From: Betaproteobacteria bacterium Ga0077532
GTDB lineage: Bacteria; Pseudomonadota; Gammaproteobacteria; Burkholderiales; Ga0077523
Reading direction: 5' to 3'
Length of the DNA stretch: 64,000 bases
NCBI GenBank assembly: GCA_001464895.1
Contig: LNEE01000059.1
Location: 1 to 64,000, forward strand
Made by a program: the position numbers and the translations under genes. Position 1 is the first letter of the stretch; every line of letters begins with the position of its first letter. A model generated the notes under the pieces. It worked only from the letters and a program-made list of their open reading frames with translations, did no database searches and was not told where the DNA came from. This document shows, in pieces, positions 26,693 through 37,038 of the stretch.

Positions 26693-28102
26693 ATGCAGCC
26701 GCAGACGCTATACGACAAGCTCTGGTCGAGTCACGTGGTGAGTGAGGATGCCGATGGCACCGCGCTCCTCTACATCGACCGCCACCTGGTGCACGAAGTC
26801 ACGAGCCCGCAGGCCTTCGAGGGTCTGAAGCTGGCCGGCCGCAGACCCTGGCGCATCGACAGCGTGGTCGCCACTGCCGACCACAACACGCCGACCCGCG
26901 ACTGGGACCAGGGCATCCGGGACCCGATCTCCCGGACCCAGGTCGAGACCCTGGACGCGAACATCCGCGAGTACGGGGCCAAGGCCTACTTCCCCTTCCT
27001 CGACGCCCGCCAGGGCATCGTCCACGTGATCGGTCCCGAGCAGGGCGCAACTCTGCCCGGCATGACCGTCGTCTGCGGGGACTCCCACACCAGCACCCAT
27101 GGCGCCTTCGCGGCGCTGGCCTTCGGCATCGGTACCTCCGAGGTGGAGCACGTTCTCGCCACCCAGACGCTCAACATGAAGAAGGCGAAGAGCATGCTGG
27201 TGCGGGTCGACGGCTCCCTTCGCGCCGGCGTGACCGCCAAGGACGTCGTCCTCGCCGTGATCGGTCGGATCGGCACCGCGGGTGGCACCGGATGCGCGAT
27301 CGAATTCGCGGGAAGCGTGATCCGCGGCCTGTCGATGGAAGGCCGGATGACCCTCTGCAACATGGCCATCGAGGCGGGCGCGCGTGCCGGGATGGTGGCC
27401 GCGGACGACACGACCATCGAGTACGTGCGCGGACGCAATTTCGCACCGAAGGGCGATCACTGGGATCGTGCGGTGGCCTACTGGCGCACCCTGAAGTCGG
27501 ACGAGGGCGCGACCTTCGACAAGACGGTGGTGCTGAACGGCGGCGACATCGCGCCGCAGGTCACGTGGGGCACGTCGCCCGAGATGGTGGGCTCCGTGGA
27601 GGGCAACGTGCCCGACCCGGCGCGCATCGAGGACCCCGTCAAGCGCGCCTCGCTCGAACGCGCTTTGCACTACATGGGGCTTCAGCCCAACACGCCCATC
27701 ACTGAGATCCGCATCGACAAGGTATTCATCGGCTCGTGCACGAACTCGCGCATCGAGGACCTGCGGGCGGCGGCCACCGTCGTGAAGGGGCGGCAGGTGG
27801 CGGCCGGCGTGAAGCTCGCGATGGTGGTGCCCGGGTCGGGTCTGGTGAAGCGCCAGGCGGAATCGGAAGGTCTGGACCGCGTCTTCCGCGACGCCGGCTT
27901 CGAGTGGCGCGAACCGGGCTGCTCTATGTGCCTCGCCATGAACGACGACCGCCTGGAGCCGGGCGAGCGCTGCGCCTCCACGTCGAACCGCAACTTCGAA
28001 GGGCGGCAGGGCGCTGGTGGCCGCACGCATCTCGTGAGCCCGGCGATGGCAGCGGCTGCCGCTATCGCCGGCCGCTTCGTCGATGTCCGCAAGATCCTCT
28101 GA
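26693..28102 (+). CDS. leuC: 3-isopropylmalate dehydratase large subunit
   Basis: A 469-residue aconitase-family subunit isomerising 2- to 3-isopropylmalate in leucine synthesis. The 4Fe-4S cluster ligands are in [11 protein letters not shown] and [11 protein letters not shown]. The conserved [15 protein letters not shown] and [30 protein letters not shown] blocks are present. GGAGAG lies 7 nt before the ATG. It works with LeuD, encoded 203 nt downstream beyond a small lipoprotein gene. Confidence 0.98.
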   Translation: MQPQTLYDKLWSSHVVSEDADGTALLYIDRHLVHEVTSPQAFEGLKLAGRRPWRIDSVVATADHNTPTRDWDQGIRDPISRTQVETLDANIREYGAKAYFPFLDARQGIVHVIGPEQGATLPGMTVVCGDSHTSTHGAFAALAFGIGTSEVEHVLATQTLNMKKAKSMLVRVDGSLRAGVTAKDVVLAVIGRIGTAGGTGCAIEFAGSVIRGLSMEGRMTLCNMAIEAGARAGMVAADDTTIEYVRGRNFAPKGDHWDRAVAYWRTLKSDEGATFDKTVVLNGGDIAPQVTWGTSPEMVGSVEGNVPDPARIEDPVKRASLERALHYMGLQPNTPITEIRIDKVFIGSCTNSRIEDLRAAATVVKGRQVAAGVKLAMVVPGSGLVKRQAESEGLDRVFRDAGFEWREPGCSMCLAMNDDRLEPGERCASTSNRNFEGRQGAGGRTHLVSPAMAAAAAIAGRFVDVRKIL

Positions 28103-28114
28103 CCGGAGACCCCC

Positions 28115-28303
28115 ATGCGAAACGTGATGCTTCCCTTCGCCATTGCCCTCGTGACTGCTGCTGCGATCACCGGATGCAACACCGTGGAAGGTGTCGGCAA
28201 GGACCTCAAGGCCGCCGGCCAGAAGATCGAGGGGGCCGCGTCGAAGAAGGACGACAAGAAGGACGCCGGTGCGGCACCGGAACGTAGCTCGGAGAAGTAC
28301 TGA
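28115..28303 (+). CDS. Entericidin-family small lipoprotein
   Basis: A 62-residue lipoprotein with a signal peptide and lipobox ITGC (Cys near residue 21). The sequence after it, [21 protein letters not shown], is typical of the EcnA/EcnB entericidin family. The tail is rich in Lys, Asp and Ala. GGAG precedes the ATG. It sits between leuC and leuD, 12 nt after leuC and 2 nt before leuD, an arrangement I recall from other betaproteobacteria. A role in envelope stress or programmed lysis is known only for the E. coli pair. Confidence 0.88.
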   Translation: MRNVMLPFAIALVTAAAITGCNTVEGVGKDLKAAGQKIEGAASKKDDKKDAGAAPERSSEKY

Positions 28304-28305
28304 AC

Positions 28306-28944
28306 ATGGAAAAGTTCACCGTCCTCGACGGGCTCGTGGCACCGCTCGATCGTCCCAACGTCGACACCGACGCGATCATTCCGAAGCAGTTCCTGAAATC
28401 GATCAAGCGCAGCGGCTTCGGCCCGAACCTGTTCGACGAGTGGCGCTACCTGGATCACGGCGAGCCGGGCATGGACAACAGCAAGCGGCCGCTCAACCCG
28501 AACTTCGTGTTGAACCAACCCAAGTATCGCGGCGCGCAGATCCTGCTCGCGCGCGAGAACTTCGGCTGCGGCTCTTCACGCGAACACGCGCCGTGGGCAC
28601 TGACGGACTTCGGCTTTCGCGCGATCGTGGCGCCCAGCTACGCCGACATCTTCTTCAACAACAGTTTCAAGAACGGCCTGCTGCCGGTGATCATGCCGGC
28701 CGCGGTCGTCGATCGCCTTTTCCTCGAGGCCGAGGCGACGCCCGGCTTCCGCCTGACGATCGATCTGCCGCGGCAGGTGGTGGTGATTCCGGGCGGGCAG
28801 GAGTTCCGCTTCGAGGTCGATGCCTTCCGCAAGCACAACATGGTGGAAGGCCTCGACGAGATCGGGCTCACGCTGAAGCAGAGCGACGCCATCCGCGCTT
28901 TCGAGGATCGCCATCGCGCCGCGCAGCCCTGGCTGTTCGTCTGA
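28306..28944 (+). CDS. leuD: 3-isopropylmalate dehydratase small subunit
   Basis: A 212-residue swivelling domain that pairs with LeuC. Family signatures are [12 protein letters not shown] near residue 20 and [14 protein letters not shown] near residue 85; the latter binds substrate carboxylate. It ends at the usual length. The ribosome site GGAGAAG lies within the end of the entericidin gene, so translation of the two is likely coupled. Confidence 0.98.
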   Translation: MEKFTVLDGLVAPLDRPNVDTDAIIPKQFLKSIKRSGFGPNLFDEWRYLDHGEPGMDNSKRPLNPNFVLNQPKYRGAQILLARENFGCGSSREHAPWALTDFGFRAIVAPSYADIFFNNSFKNGLLPVIMPAAVVDRLFLEAEATPGFRLTIDLPRQVVVIPGGQEFRFEVDAFRKHNMVEGLDEIGLTLKQSDAIRAFEDRHRAAQPWLFV

Positions 28945-28975
28945 CGCGCTCATCCCCCACTCCAGAGTCGACCCC

Positions 28976-30052
28976 ATGAAGATCGCAGTCCTCCCCGGTG
29001 ACGGTATCGGTCCCGAAATCGTCCGCCAGGCCGTGAAGGTGCTGGAACGCTTGAAGGCCGACGGCCGCGCTGTCGAGATCGAGACGGCACCCATCGGCGG
29101 CGCCGGGTACGACGCCGCGGGCGATCCGCTGCCGGAGGCGACCCTCGCGCTCGCGAAGTCGGCCGACGCCGTGCTTCTCGGCGCGGTGGGCGGTCCGAAG
29201 TACGACACGCTCGACCGGCCGCTCCGACCCGAGCAGGGCCTGTTGCGGATCCGCCAGGCCCTCGGCCTCTTCACCAACCTGCGCCCCGCGCTGGTCTACG
29301 AAGAACTCGCTGACGCATCGAGCCTGCGCCCCGAACTGGTGGCCGGACTCGACATCATGATCCTGCGCGAACTGACCGGTGACATCTACTTCGGCCAACC
29401 GCGCGGCCGACGCGCCCTGGTCAACGGCGAGCGCGAGGGCTTCGACACCATGAAGTACTCGGAGTCCGAGATCCGCCGGATTGCACACGCGGGTTTCGCG
29501 ATTGCCCGGAAGCGCGGAAAGAAGCTGTGTTCCGTCGACAAGGCCAACGTGCTGGACACGAGCATTCTCTGGCGCGAGGTCGTGAACGAGGTGGCAAAGG
29601 AATACCCCGACGTCGCGCTGTCGCACATGTACGTCGACAACGCCGCGATGCAACTCGTCCGGGCGCCGAAGCAGTTCGACGTGATCGTCACCGGCAACAT
29701 GTTCGGGGACATCCTCTCCGACGAGGCGTCGATGCTCACGGGTTCCATCGGGATGCTGCCGTCGGCCTCGCTCGACGCCGCGGGCAAGGGGCTCTACGAA
29801 CCGATCCATGGTTCAGCCCCCGACATCGCCGGTCGCGACATCGCGAACCCGCTTGCGACGATCCTTTCCGTGGCGATGATGCTCCGTTACACCTTCTCCG
29901 ACGAAGACGGCGCCGCACGCATCGAAACCGCGGTGCGTCGTGTGCTCCGCGAGGGCGTCCGCACGGCCGACATTGCCAAGCCCGGAGAGGCGGCCGTGGG
30001 TACCGAGCGGATGGGTGATGCAGTGGTGGCGGCCATGTCCGCGCACCGCTGA
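28976..30052 (+). CDS. leuB: 3-isopropylmalate dehydrogenase
   Basis: A 358-residue NAD-dependent oxidative decarboxylase, the third step of leucine synthesis. It starts [19 protein letters not shown], with the catalytic Lys/Asp around [13 protein letters not shown] and [11 protein letters not shown], and the NAD-binding [15 protein letters not shown]. It is complete and lies 31 nt after leuD. Confidence 0.98.
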   Translation: MKIAVLPGDGIGPEIVRQAVKVLERLKADGRAVEIETAPIGGAGYDAAGDPLPEATLALAKSADAVLLGAVGGPKYDTLDRPLRPEQGLLRIRQALGLFTNLRPALVYEELADASSLRPELVAGLDIMILRELTGDIYFGQPRGRRALVNGEREGFDTMKYSESEIRRIAHAGFAIARKRGKKLCSVDKANVLDTSILWREVVNEVAKEYPDVALSHMYVDNAAMQLVRAPKQFDVIVTGNMFGDILSDEASMLTGSIGMLPSASLDAAGKGLYEPIHGSAPDIAGRDIANPLATILSVAMMLRYTFSDEDGAARIETAVRRVLREGVRTADIAKPGEAAVGTERMGDAVVAAMSAHR

Positions 30053-30081
30053 CCAACAACGACAGGCGCGGGAGCAGAACG

Positions 30082-31206
30082 ATGGCGACGATGCGTGTGG
30101 GGTTCGTGGGCTGGCGCGGCATGGTGGGCTCCGTGCTGATGCAACGGATGGTGTGGGAGAAGGACTTCCGGGCGTTCGATCCGGTGTTCTTCAGCACCTC
30201 CAATGTCGGCGGTGCGGGTCCAGAGATCGGCCGCGAACTCCCGCCACTCGGCGACGCAAACGACATCACGCAACTCGCGGCCATGGACGCGATCGTGTCC
30301 TGCCAGGGGGGCGACTACACCAACGCGGTACATCCGAAGCTCCGTGCGGCTGGCTGGAAGGGCTACTGGATCGATGCGGCGTCGGCCCTGCGGATGCACG
30401 ACAGCGCCGTGATCATCCTCGACCCTGTGAACCGCCCCGTCATCGACGGCGCACTCGATCGCGGCGTGAAGGACTACGTGGGCGGCAACTGCACCGTCAG
30501 CCTGATGCTGATGGCGCTGACCGGCCTCTTCCGGGCAGGTCTGGTCGAGTGGATGACGGCGATGACCTACCAGGCTGCCTCCGGTGCCGGCGCGCAGAAC
30601 ATGCGCGAGCTCATCGACCAGATGGGTGCTGCCCATGCCGCCGCCCAGGATGTCCTGCGTCACCCGGCGTCCACGATCCTCGAAGTGGATCGGGCCGTGC
30701 ACCAGGCCATGGGCAATCACGACTTTCCGGTCGAGCACTTCGGCTTCCCCCTCGCAGGCAGCCTGTTGCCCTGGATCGACAAGGATCTCGGCAATGGGCA
30801 GAGCCGCGAGGAGTGGAAGGGGATGGCGGAGACCAACAAGATCCTCGGACTCCCGACGGGGCGGATCCCGGTGGACGGTGTCTGTGTCCGGATCGGTGCC
30901 ATGCGCTGTCACAGCCAGGCGCTCACGATCAAGCTCACCCGGGATGTCCCGATCGACGAGATCCACGGGATGCTCGCCGAGGCGCACGAGTGGGTGAAAG
31001 TGGTGCCGAACACGCGCGAGGCTTCTCTCGCTGCTCTCACGCCCGCGGCGGTCTCCGGGCGCCTGGAGGTCCCCGTCGGGCGCCTCCGCAAGCTGCCGAT
31101 GGGTGGCGACTACCTCACGGCGTTCACGGTCGGAGACCAGCTGCTCTGGGGGGCCGCCGAACCGCTCCGCCGGATGCTCCGTATCCTGGTCGAACGACAG
31201 CCCTGA
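30082..31206 (+). CDS. asd: Aspartate-semialdehyde dehydrogenase
   Basis: A 374-residue enzyme reducing aspartyl phosphate to the semialdehyde, the branch point to Lys, Met, Thr and diaminopimelate. The N-terminal [18 protein letters not shown] is the NADP-binding turn. The catalytic Cys137 is in [13 protein letters not shown], and the Gln region [12 protein letters not shown] is intact. It is the gamma/betaproteobacterial long type. It lies 29 nt after leuB and ends with a strong hairpin at 31217-31246. Confidence 0.98.
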   Translation: MATMRVGFVGWRGMVGSVLMQRMVWEKDFRAFDPVFFSTSNVGGAGPEIGRELPPLGDANDITQLAAMDAIVSCQGGDYTNAVHPKLRAAGWKGYWIDAASALRMHDSAVIILDPVNRPVIDGALDRGVKDYVGGNCTVSLMLMALTGLFRAGLVEWMTAMTYQAASGAGAQNMRELIDQMGAAHAAAQDVLRHPASTILEVDRAVHQAMGNHDFPVEHFGFPLAGSLLPWIDKDLGNGQSREEWKGMAETNKILGLPTGRIPVDGVCVRIGAMRCHSQALTIKLTRDVPIDEIHGMLAEAHEWVKVVPNTREASLAALTPAAVSGRLEVPVGRLRKLPMGGDYLTAFTVGDQLLWGAAEPLRRMLRILVERQP

Positions 31207-31216
31207 ATCGTCGGGC

Positions 31217-31246
31217 CAGGCCGGTAGCGGGGCACGCACCGGCCTG
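31217..31246 (+). terminator. Hairpin after asd
   Basis: CAGGCCGGT and ACCGGCCTG form a 9-bp perfect stem around a 12-nt loop, 10 nt past the asd stop. It is followed by AAATCC rather than a T-run, so it may be a partly Rho-dependent end for the leu-asd transcript. Confidence 0.5.
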
Positions 31247-31329
31247 AAATCCATCCATCTCCCCGTTGCGATTGACGGATTCGGGCGGCTGCGCAGGCCT
31301 TCGCGTCCGAGCAGGCCGTCTTTGTGCTC

Positions 31330-31347
31330 AGCCCATGACGATGGGCT
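31330..31347 (+). other. Second hairpin in the asd-fimV gap
   Basis: AGCCCAT GACG ATGGGCT forms a 7-bp stem with a tetraloop. It lies upstream of the fimV promoter, so it is either a backup transcript end or part of a regulatory region. Confidence 0.35.
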
Positions 31348-31413
31348 TCAGTCCTGCCGAAATGCGCCGAAAAATGAAGCTGAAGCGGGGTATATGTGAG
31401 AGCTGAGATTAGC

Positions 31414-31442
31414 TTGCAACCCTAACCCCATGATGTTATTTT
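31414..31442 (+). promoter_or_regulatory. Candidate sigma-70 promoter for fimV
   Basis: TTGCAA, 17 nt, TATTTT. The predicted start near 31449 gives a 27-nt leader before the GTG at 31476, in an AT-richer patch unlike the surrounding DNA. Confidence 0.5.
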
Positions 31443-31475
31443 TCTTCCAAAGTCCTAGAGTCTAAGGGTGGCGCG

Positions 31476-34256
31476 GTGGGAAAACGTCTGATTCGCGCGG
31501 CCGCCGCCGCGCTCGTGCTTTCGGTGGCGTCCCTTGGGGCAGAGGCGGCAGGCCTGGGTCGATTGACCGTGCTGTCGTCCCTGGGACAACCTTTCCGGGG
31601 TGAGATCGACCTCGTATCGGTGAAGAAGGAAGAGATCTCCTCGCTCACGGCGCGCATGGCGTCGCCCGACGCTTTCCGTCAGGCAGACCTGCCATTCACG
31701 GCCTACGTCTCCAATCTGAAGCTGTCGCTCGAGAAGCGACCGAACGGTGATCCGTACGTCAAGATCACCGCGGCGCAGCCATTGGCCGAACCGTTCATCG
31801 ACTTTCTCGTGGAACTCGGCTGGACGTCCGGCCGACTCGTCCGCGCCTATACCGCACTGCTCGATCCGCCTGTCATCGGCGACGATCCGTCCGACACCAA
31901 GGTCCAGGCCGCGCCGGCGCAAGCCGAGGTCAAGCCGGACATGAGGGCTCCGGCACCTGCTCCCGCGCCCGAGAAATCCGCGGAGCCGATCGTCGAGACG
32001 CGGTCCCGTCCGGAAGAACCGGCGATTCAGCCCCTTGCCGAAGCGGCGCCTGCCCCCGCCGCGGAGTCGACCGCCTCTGCAGCGCCCGCATCGAACGGCA
32101 CCGAGGCATCGGCTGCGGCCGAATACAAGACCAAGCGTGGTGACACCCTCGGCAAGATCGCCAGGGCGAACAAGCCCTCCGATCTGTCCCTCGAGCAGAT
32201 GCTGGTTCTGCTCTACCGCACCAACCCCGACGCCTTCGACGGCAAGAATATGAACCGCCTGCGGACGGGGCGCGTCTTGCGGATGCCTGATGCTGCCGAC
32301 TCCGGAAGCATCGCGCCCGATGAGGCGCGCAAGGAGGTGCGGGTCCAGGCCGCCAACTGGAACGCTTACCGAGACAAGCTCGCTGCGATGACTGCAGCAG
32401 CACCGGCTGACGATCTGATGCCCGGGCCGAGTGCCTCGGGGAAGATCACCACCACGGTGGACGAAAAGACGCCTGCGACGGCAGAGCCTGCGAAAGAAGT
32501 ACTGAAGCTCTCCAAGGGTGATGGTTCTGGCATTGCTGCCACCGGGACGTCCGAAAAGGACGGCAAGGCGCAGCAGCGCATCCGCACCCTCGAAGAGGAG
32601 GTCGCCGCCAAGGGCAAGGCGGTCTCCGATGCCAACGAACGCATCGGGCAGCTCGAGAAGCAGATCAGGGACATGCAGGCGCTCGTCGAGATGAAGAGCA
32701 AGAGCGTGTCGGATCTCAAGGTCCCGCCGCCAGCAGCGGCTCCAGAGGCGCCCGCGCCCATTGCACCGGAACCCGCCGCCAAGGTGGCGCCGACGGGCGA
32801 ACTGCCGTCGCTTCTGCCGCCGAAGTCCGAGTCGCCCGCGGCGCCTGCGGAACCCGAGGCCGCGACGCCCGTCGCGGAACCTGCCGAGACCGTGATCGCT
32901 CCGCCCCAGAAGCCGTTCGTACCACCGCCTCCGCCGCCGCCGCCGAGTCTCGTCGACGAGATCATGGGGGAGCCGCTCTACCTTGCCGGTGGCGCTGCGG
33001 TGATCGCCGCACTCGGTGGTCTGGGCTTCATGAGCTGGAAGCGTCGACGCAGCTCTGGCCAAAGTGCCGACGGGGACGATGGCGTAGGTGGCGCCGTGCC
33101 CGCAGCCCTCGCGGACAGTGCCACGGATTCCGAAGATGGGCCCCCGCCAGCCACCGCCGATGGCAGCGACCCGCTGGCTGAGGCTGAGGTGTTCCTCATC
33201 TATGGGCGGGATGCGCAGGCCGAGGAGCGCCTCCAGGAGGCGATCGTCGCAACACCCACCCGCTATGAACTGCACGCGAAGCTCCTCGAGATCTATGCGA
33301 AGCGCGGCGACCCAGTGGCGTTCGAGGATGTCGCCAAGGATCTCCAAATGGGCACCAACGCCGAGGGCGAGCTCTGGGAGAAGGCTGCGAAGATGGGTTA
33401 CCAGCTCGATCCGGGCAACCCGCGCTACGCCTCCGGGCGTCCGGACGAGGATGACACCGAGCGGACGTTCCCCGGCGCGGAGTCGACGGTCCAGATGTCT
33501 GCCTTCGGAACCGGCGAGGTGGGCAGCAACGACCTCGACTTCAATCTCGGATTCGACGAGATGCCTTCAGGCACGTCGTCCACGGATATCGACCTCGGTG
33601 AACTCGGCGAGGAACTGTCGAACCAGGCAGCCACCTCCACCGACATCGATCTCAGCGACCTCACCGATAGCGGCTCCGGCGCAAGCGACATCCTGGACCC
33701 GAGCAAGACCATCATCACGTCGGCCGACGAGATTCTGCCCACGACTCAGATGGAAGCCTTCGACCCGACCGCATCCCTCGGGGTGCCGGACACCGGCGAT
33801 CTTCCGACCTTGCCTGGCATTCCAGCCGGGTCCGCTGCAGCTGCCGCCGATGACCTCGGGCTGGATTTCGATCTCGGTGATGCGACTGCCGAGTCAGCCG
33901 ACGATTCCATCGCCAGCGGCGGGAACGATATCGACGGCATCAGCTTCGATCTCAGCACGTTGCAGCTCGATTCTCCGCCGCTCGAGGGCGAGCCCGAACC
34001 GGCGCCTGGCGGATCCGCCCCGGAACTCGACCTCTCGGGTATCAGCCTGGAGCTGGGGGAAAGCGATGCGCCGGCCGAGTCCTCGGGCGTCAGGGACGAG
34101 AAGTGGTACGACGTGCAGACCAAGTTCGACCTGGCCAAGGCGTATCAGGAAATGGGTGATCGCGAAGGGGCACGTGAGATCCTCGACGAGGTGATCTCGG
34201 AGGGTGATCCCGAGCAACGTGCCGCCGCAGAGGCCCTGATGGGGACGCTCCAATAG
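31476..34256 (+). CDS. fimV: FimV-family pilus/polarity hub protein
   Basis: A 926-residue inner-membrane protein needed in relatives for type IV pilus assembly and polar localisation. The GTG start gives a signal peptide (about 1-24) and the FimV N-terminal domain (LGRLTVLSSLGQPFRGEIDL). Next come a periplasmic LysM domain (about 216-271), a coiled coil (about 368-410), a Pro run and one transmembrane helix (about 502-522). The long acidic cytoplasmic part has a TPR-like stretch and the FimV C-terminal domain (about 875-926, WYDVQTKFDLAKAYQEMGD). Its place between asd and truA is conserved in this class. Confidence 0.95.
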   Translation: MGKRLIRAAAAALVLSVASLGAEAAGLGRLTVLSSLGQPFRGEIDLVSVKKEEISSLTARMASPDAFRQADLPFTAYVSNLKLSLEKRPNGDPYVKITAAQPLAEPFIDFLVELGWTSGRLVRAYTALLDPPVIGDDPSDTKVQAAPAQAEVKPDMRAPAPAPAPEKSAEPIVETRSRPEEPAIQPLAEAAPAPAAESTASAAPASNGTEASAAAEYKTKRGDTLGKIARANKPSDLSLEQMLVLLYRTNPDAFDGKNMNRLRTGRVLRMPDAADSGSIAPDEARKEVRVQAANWNAYRDKLAAMTAAAPADDLMPGPSASGKITTTVDEKTPATAEPAKEVLKLSKGDGSGIAATGTSEKDGKAQQRIRTLEEEVAAKGKAVSDANERIGQLEKQIRDMQALVEMKSKSVSDLKVPPPAAAPEAPAPIAPEPAAKVAPTGELPSLLPPKSESPAAPAEPEAATPVAEPAETVIAPPQKPFVPPPPPPPPSLVDEIMGEPLYLAGGAAVIAALGGLGFMSWKRRRSSGQSADGDDGVGGAVPAALADSATDSEDGPPPATADGSDPLAEAEVFLIYGRDAQAEERLQEAIVATPTRYELHAKLLEIYAKRGDPVAFEDVAKDLQMGTNAEGELWEKAAKMGYQLDPGNPRYASGRPDEDDTERTFPGAESTVQMSAFGTGEVGSNDLDFNLGFDEMPSGTSSTDIDLGELGEELSNQAATSTDIDLSDLTDSGSGASDILDPSKTIITSADEILPTTQMEAFDPTASLGVPDTGDLPTLPGIPAGSAAAAADDLGLDFDLGDATAESADDSIASGGNDIDGISFDLSTLQLDSPPLEGEPEPAPGGSAPELDLSGISLELGESDAPAESSGVRDEKWYDVQTKFDLAKAYQEMGDREGAREILDEVISEGDPEQRAAAEALMGTLQ

Positions 34257-34284
34257 GCGAACATCCCACACGTTTCGCTGCCAC

Positions 34285-34311
34285 CACGGCGCCGCCTCGA
34301 GCGGCGCCGTG
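34285..34311 (+). terminator. Strong hairpin between fimV and truA
   Basis: CACGGCGCCGC CTCGA GCGGCGCCGTG makes an 11-bp perfect stem, 28 nt after the fimV stop and before the truA ribosome site. CGTTTCG follows, a very weak T-run. It could terminate fimV messages or attenuate read-through into truA-trp. Confidence 0.5.
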
Positions 34312-34338
34312 CGTTTCGGGCGCCCCGGAGGTGGTCCG

Positions 34339-35118
34339 GTGAGAATCGCGCTCGGCATCGAGTACGACGGCAGTGCCTTCCATGGCTGGCAGACCCAGCC
34401 GGGAGGGCAGACCGTCCAGGATGCCCTCGAGGCCGCGCTTGCGAAGATTGCCGGTCATCCGGTTTCGACCGTCTGCGCGGGCCGGACGGACACCGGTGTG
34501 CATGCGACCGGCCAGGTCGTGCACTTCGATACCGACGCATTGCGCCCTCTCCCGGCCTGGGTCCGCGGCACCAACAGCCAGTTGCCAGCCGGGGTGAGCG
34601 TGGTCTGGTCACGGGAAGCGCATCCGGTTTTCCACGCGCGATTCGACGCGCTGTCCCGGACGTATCGATACTGGCTGCTGCCGCGCGCGGCGCGACCCGG
34701 ATTGCTCCATCGGCGCGTGGGCTGGTGGCATGGCGCACTCGATGCGGATGCCATGCAAGCCGCAGCGCACCGGCTGGTCGGCGAGCACGATTTCAGCGCC
34801 TTTCGGGCGGCGGAGTGTCAGGCGCGGACCCCGGTGCGGACCCTGCATCGTTGCGAGGTCGCGCAGATCGGCCCGTACCTGAGGTTCGAGTTCCAGGCGA
34901 ACGCCTTTCTGCAGCACATGGTCCGCAACATCGTCGGCGCGCTCGTCTATGTCGGCGCCGGTCGGGAGACGCCCGACGGGCTGGCGGGCATCCTCGATGC
35001 CGGCGATCGGCGATGCGCACCACCGACGTTCGCACCCGATGGGTTGTATCTCGCCGCAGTGGAGTACCCTCCCGCGGCCGGTCTGCCGACGCAGGATCCG
35101 GCGCCCCACTTCCCCTGA
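34339..35118 (+). CDS. truA: tRNA pseudouridine(38-40) synthase
   Basis: A 259-residue enzyme modifying U38-U40 of tRNA anticodon arms. The catalytic Asp51 is in CAGRTDTGVHA. The N-terminal IALGIEYDGSAFHGWQTQ and the FLQHMVRNIVGALVYVG segment are typical. The GTG at 34339 is chosen because GGAGGTGG lies just upstream and the conserved start follows at once; the ATG at 34309 falls in the hairpin region. Confidence 0.96.
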   Translation: MRIALGIEYDGSAFHGWQTQPGGQTVQDALEAALAKIAGHPVSTVCAGRTDTGVHATGQVVHFDTDALRPLPAWVRGTNSQLPAGVSVVWSREAHPVFHARFDALSRTYRYWLLPRAARPGLLHRRVGWWHGALDADAMQAAAHRLVGEHDFSAFRAAECQARTPVRTLHRCEVAQIGPYLRFEFQANAFLQHMVRNIVGALVYVGAGRETPDGLAGILDAGDRRCAPPTFAPDGLYLAAVEYPPAAGLPTQDPAPHFP

Positions 35119-35130
35119 ACAGGATGTCCC

Positions 35131-35754
35131 GTGCCCACCCGCATCAAGATCTGCGGCATCACCCGTCCCGAGGACGCCCTGCGCGCGGCCGAGTTGGGGG
35201 CGGATGCCATCGGCCTCATCTTCTTCGCAGGGAGTGCCCGTCACGTGACGGCGGCCCGGGCGCTCGAGGTGATTGCAAAGTTGCCGCCCTTCGTCACCAC
35301 CGTCGGCCTGTTCGTGGATGCGCCCCGGGCCGAGGTCGATGCGGTCCTCTCGACCGTTCCCCTCGATCTGCTGCAGTTCCACGGTGAAGAAACGCCGGCT
35401 TATTGCGAAAGCTTCGATCGGCCGTACATCAAGGCGATCGCAGCGGCGCCGGGGGTCGATTTGCTACAATCGGCCCGCTTTCACGCGAAGGCTCGCGCAC
35501 TGTTGGTAGATGCCTACGTTCCCGGTGTGGCCGGGGGCACTGGCGTCCAAGCCGACTGGTCCGCGATCCCGCAAAACCTTCCGATCCCCGTCGTTCTCGC
35601 GGGCGGCTTGCACGCCGGAAACGTGGCCCAGGCGATCCGCGCAGTCCAGCCTTGGGCCGTGGACGTCTCCAGCGGCGTCGAGCAGTCCAGGGGCATCAAG
35701 GATCACAACAAGATGGCCGCATTCGTGCGAGGAGTTCGCGATGCAGATGTATGA
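35131..35754 (+). CDS. trpF: Phosphoribosylanthranilate isomerase
   Basis: A 207-residue TIM barrel performing the Amadori rearrangement in tryptophan synthesis. The catalytic Cys is in [11 protein letters not shown] near the N-terminus and the Asp in LLVDAYVPG. The C-terminal phosphate loop is [16 protein letters not shown]. It begins with GTG after AGGA and ends overlapping trpB by 14 nt. A TACAAT sequence at 35465-35470 inside it could serve as an internal -10 for trpB. Confidence 0.97.
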   Translation: MPTRIKICGITRPEDALRAAELGADAIGLIFFAGSARHVTAARALEVIAKLPPFVTTVGLFVDAPRAEVDAVLSTVPLDLLQFHGEETPAYCESFDRPYIKAIAAAPGVDLLQSARFHAKARALLVDAYVPGVAGGTGVQADWSAIPQNLPIPVVLAGGLHAGNVAQAIRAVQPWAVDVSSGVEQSRGIKDHNKMAAFVRGVRDADV

Positions 35755-36940
35755 CCTGCCCGACAGCAAGGGACACTTCGGCCCCTACGGTGGCGTGTTC
35801 GTCGCCGAGACCCTGATCCACGCCCTGGACGAACTGCGCACGCAGTACGAGGCCTTGCGCAACGATCCGGCCTTCGTAGCCGAGTTCGAACACGAGTTGA
35901 AGCACTACGTGGGTCGGCCGAGCCCGGTGTATCACGCCAAACGATTGAGCCAGAAGGCGGGCGGCGCCCAGATCTGGTTGAAGCGCGAAGACCTCAATCA
36001 CACGGGTGCGCACAAGATCAACAACACGATGGGGCAGGCGCTCGTGGCCCGCCACATGGGCAAGAAGCGGATCATCGCCGAGACCGGGGCCGGGCAGCAC
36101 GGCGTCGCCTCCGCCACGGTCGCTGCGCGATTCGGCATGGAATGCGTCGTGTACATGGGGTCCGAGGACATCCATCGTCAGGCGCAAAACGTCTACCGCA
36201 TGAAGCTGCTGGGTGCCTCGGTCGTGCCGGTCGAAAGCGGTTCCCGCACCCTGAAGGACGCCTTGAACGAGGCGATGCGCGACTGGGTGACGAATGTCGA
36301 AGGCACCTTCTACATCATCGGAACCGTTGCCGGTCCGCACCCGTATCCGATGATGGTCCGCGACTTCAACTCCGTGGTCGGTCGCGAACTGCTCACGCAG
36401 ATGCCCGATGTCCTCGGTCGGCAGCCGGATGCGATCCTCGCCTGCGTCGGCGGCGGATCGAATGCGATGGGAGCCTTCTACCCGTACATCCCGCACACCG
36501 ATGTGCGCCTCATCGGTGTCGAGGCCGGTGGGCTGGGTCTCGCGACCGGCAAGCACGCAGCGACACTGTGCGCCGGGACGCCCGGCGTCCTGCATGGAAA
36601 CCGCACCTACCTCATGCAGGATGCCAACGGCCAGATCATCGAGACCCACTCCATTTCGGCGGGTCTGGACTATCCGGGCGTCGGCCCCGAGCACGCATGG
36701 CTCAAGGACACCGGACGCGCCGAGTACGTCTCGGTGACCGACGACGAAGCTCTCGAGGCATTCCACATGATGTGCCGCCTGGAGGGCATCATCCCCGCGC
36801 TCGAATCCAGCCATGCAGTGGCGCACGCCGTGAAGATGGCGCGCGACATGAGCAGCGACAAGGTGCTGCTCGTGAACCTGTCCGGTCGAGGCGACAAGGA
36901 TATGGCCACGGTCGCGGAGCGTTCCGGCCTGACCCTCTGA
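35741..36940 (+). CDS. trpB: Tryptophan synthase beta subunit
   Basis: A 399-residue PLP enzyme joining indole and serine. Schiff-base Lys92 is in [14 protein letters not shown], the glycine-rich phosphate loop is [12 protein letters not shown] and the [11 protein letters not shown] block is intact. The ATG at 35741 (or 35747) lies inside the trpF end, with GGAG upstream. It forms the indole-channelling complex with TrpA, encoded 98 nt downstream. Confidence 0.98.
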   Translation: MQMYDLPDSKGHFGPYGGVFVAETLIHALDELRTQYEALRNDPAFVAEFEHELKHYVGRPSPVYHAKRLSQKAGGAQIWLKREDLNHTGAHKINNTMGQALVARHMGKKRIIAETGAGQHGVASATVAARFGMECVVYMGSEDIHRQAQNVYRMKLLGASVVPVESGSRTLKDALNEAMRDWVTNVEGTFYIIGTVAGPHPYPMMVRDFNSVVGRELLTQMPDVLGRQPDAILACVGGGSNAMGAFYPYIPHTDVRLIGVEAGGLGLATGKHAATLCAGTPGVLHGNRTYLMQDANGQIIETHSISAGLDYPGVGPEHAWLKDTGRAEYVSVTDDEALEAFHMMCRLEGIIPALESSHAVAHAVKMARDMSSDKVLLVNLSGRGDKDMATVAERSGLTL

Positions 36941-37038
36941 AATGCGAATGGCGGGGCCGGCATTCCGCCGCTCCGCCTCGCCACACTGCTGTGCCCCCAC
37001 AATTCCAAGTTCACGGATCACGGATCTCAGAACCCCCA

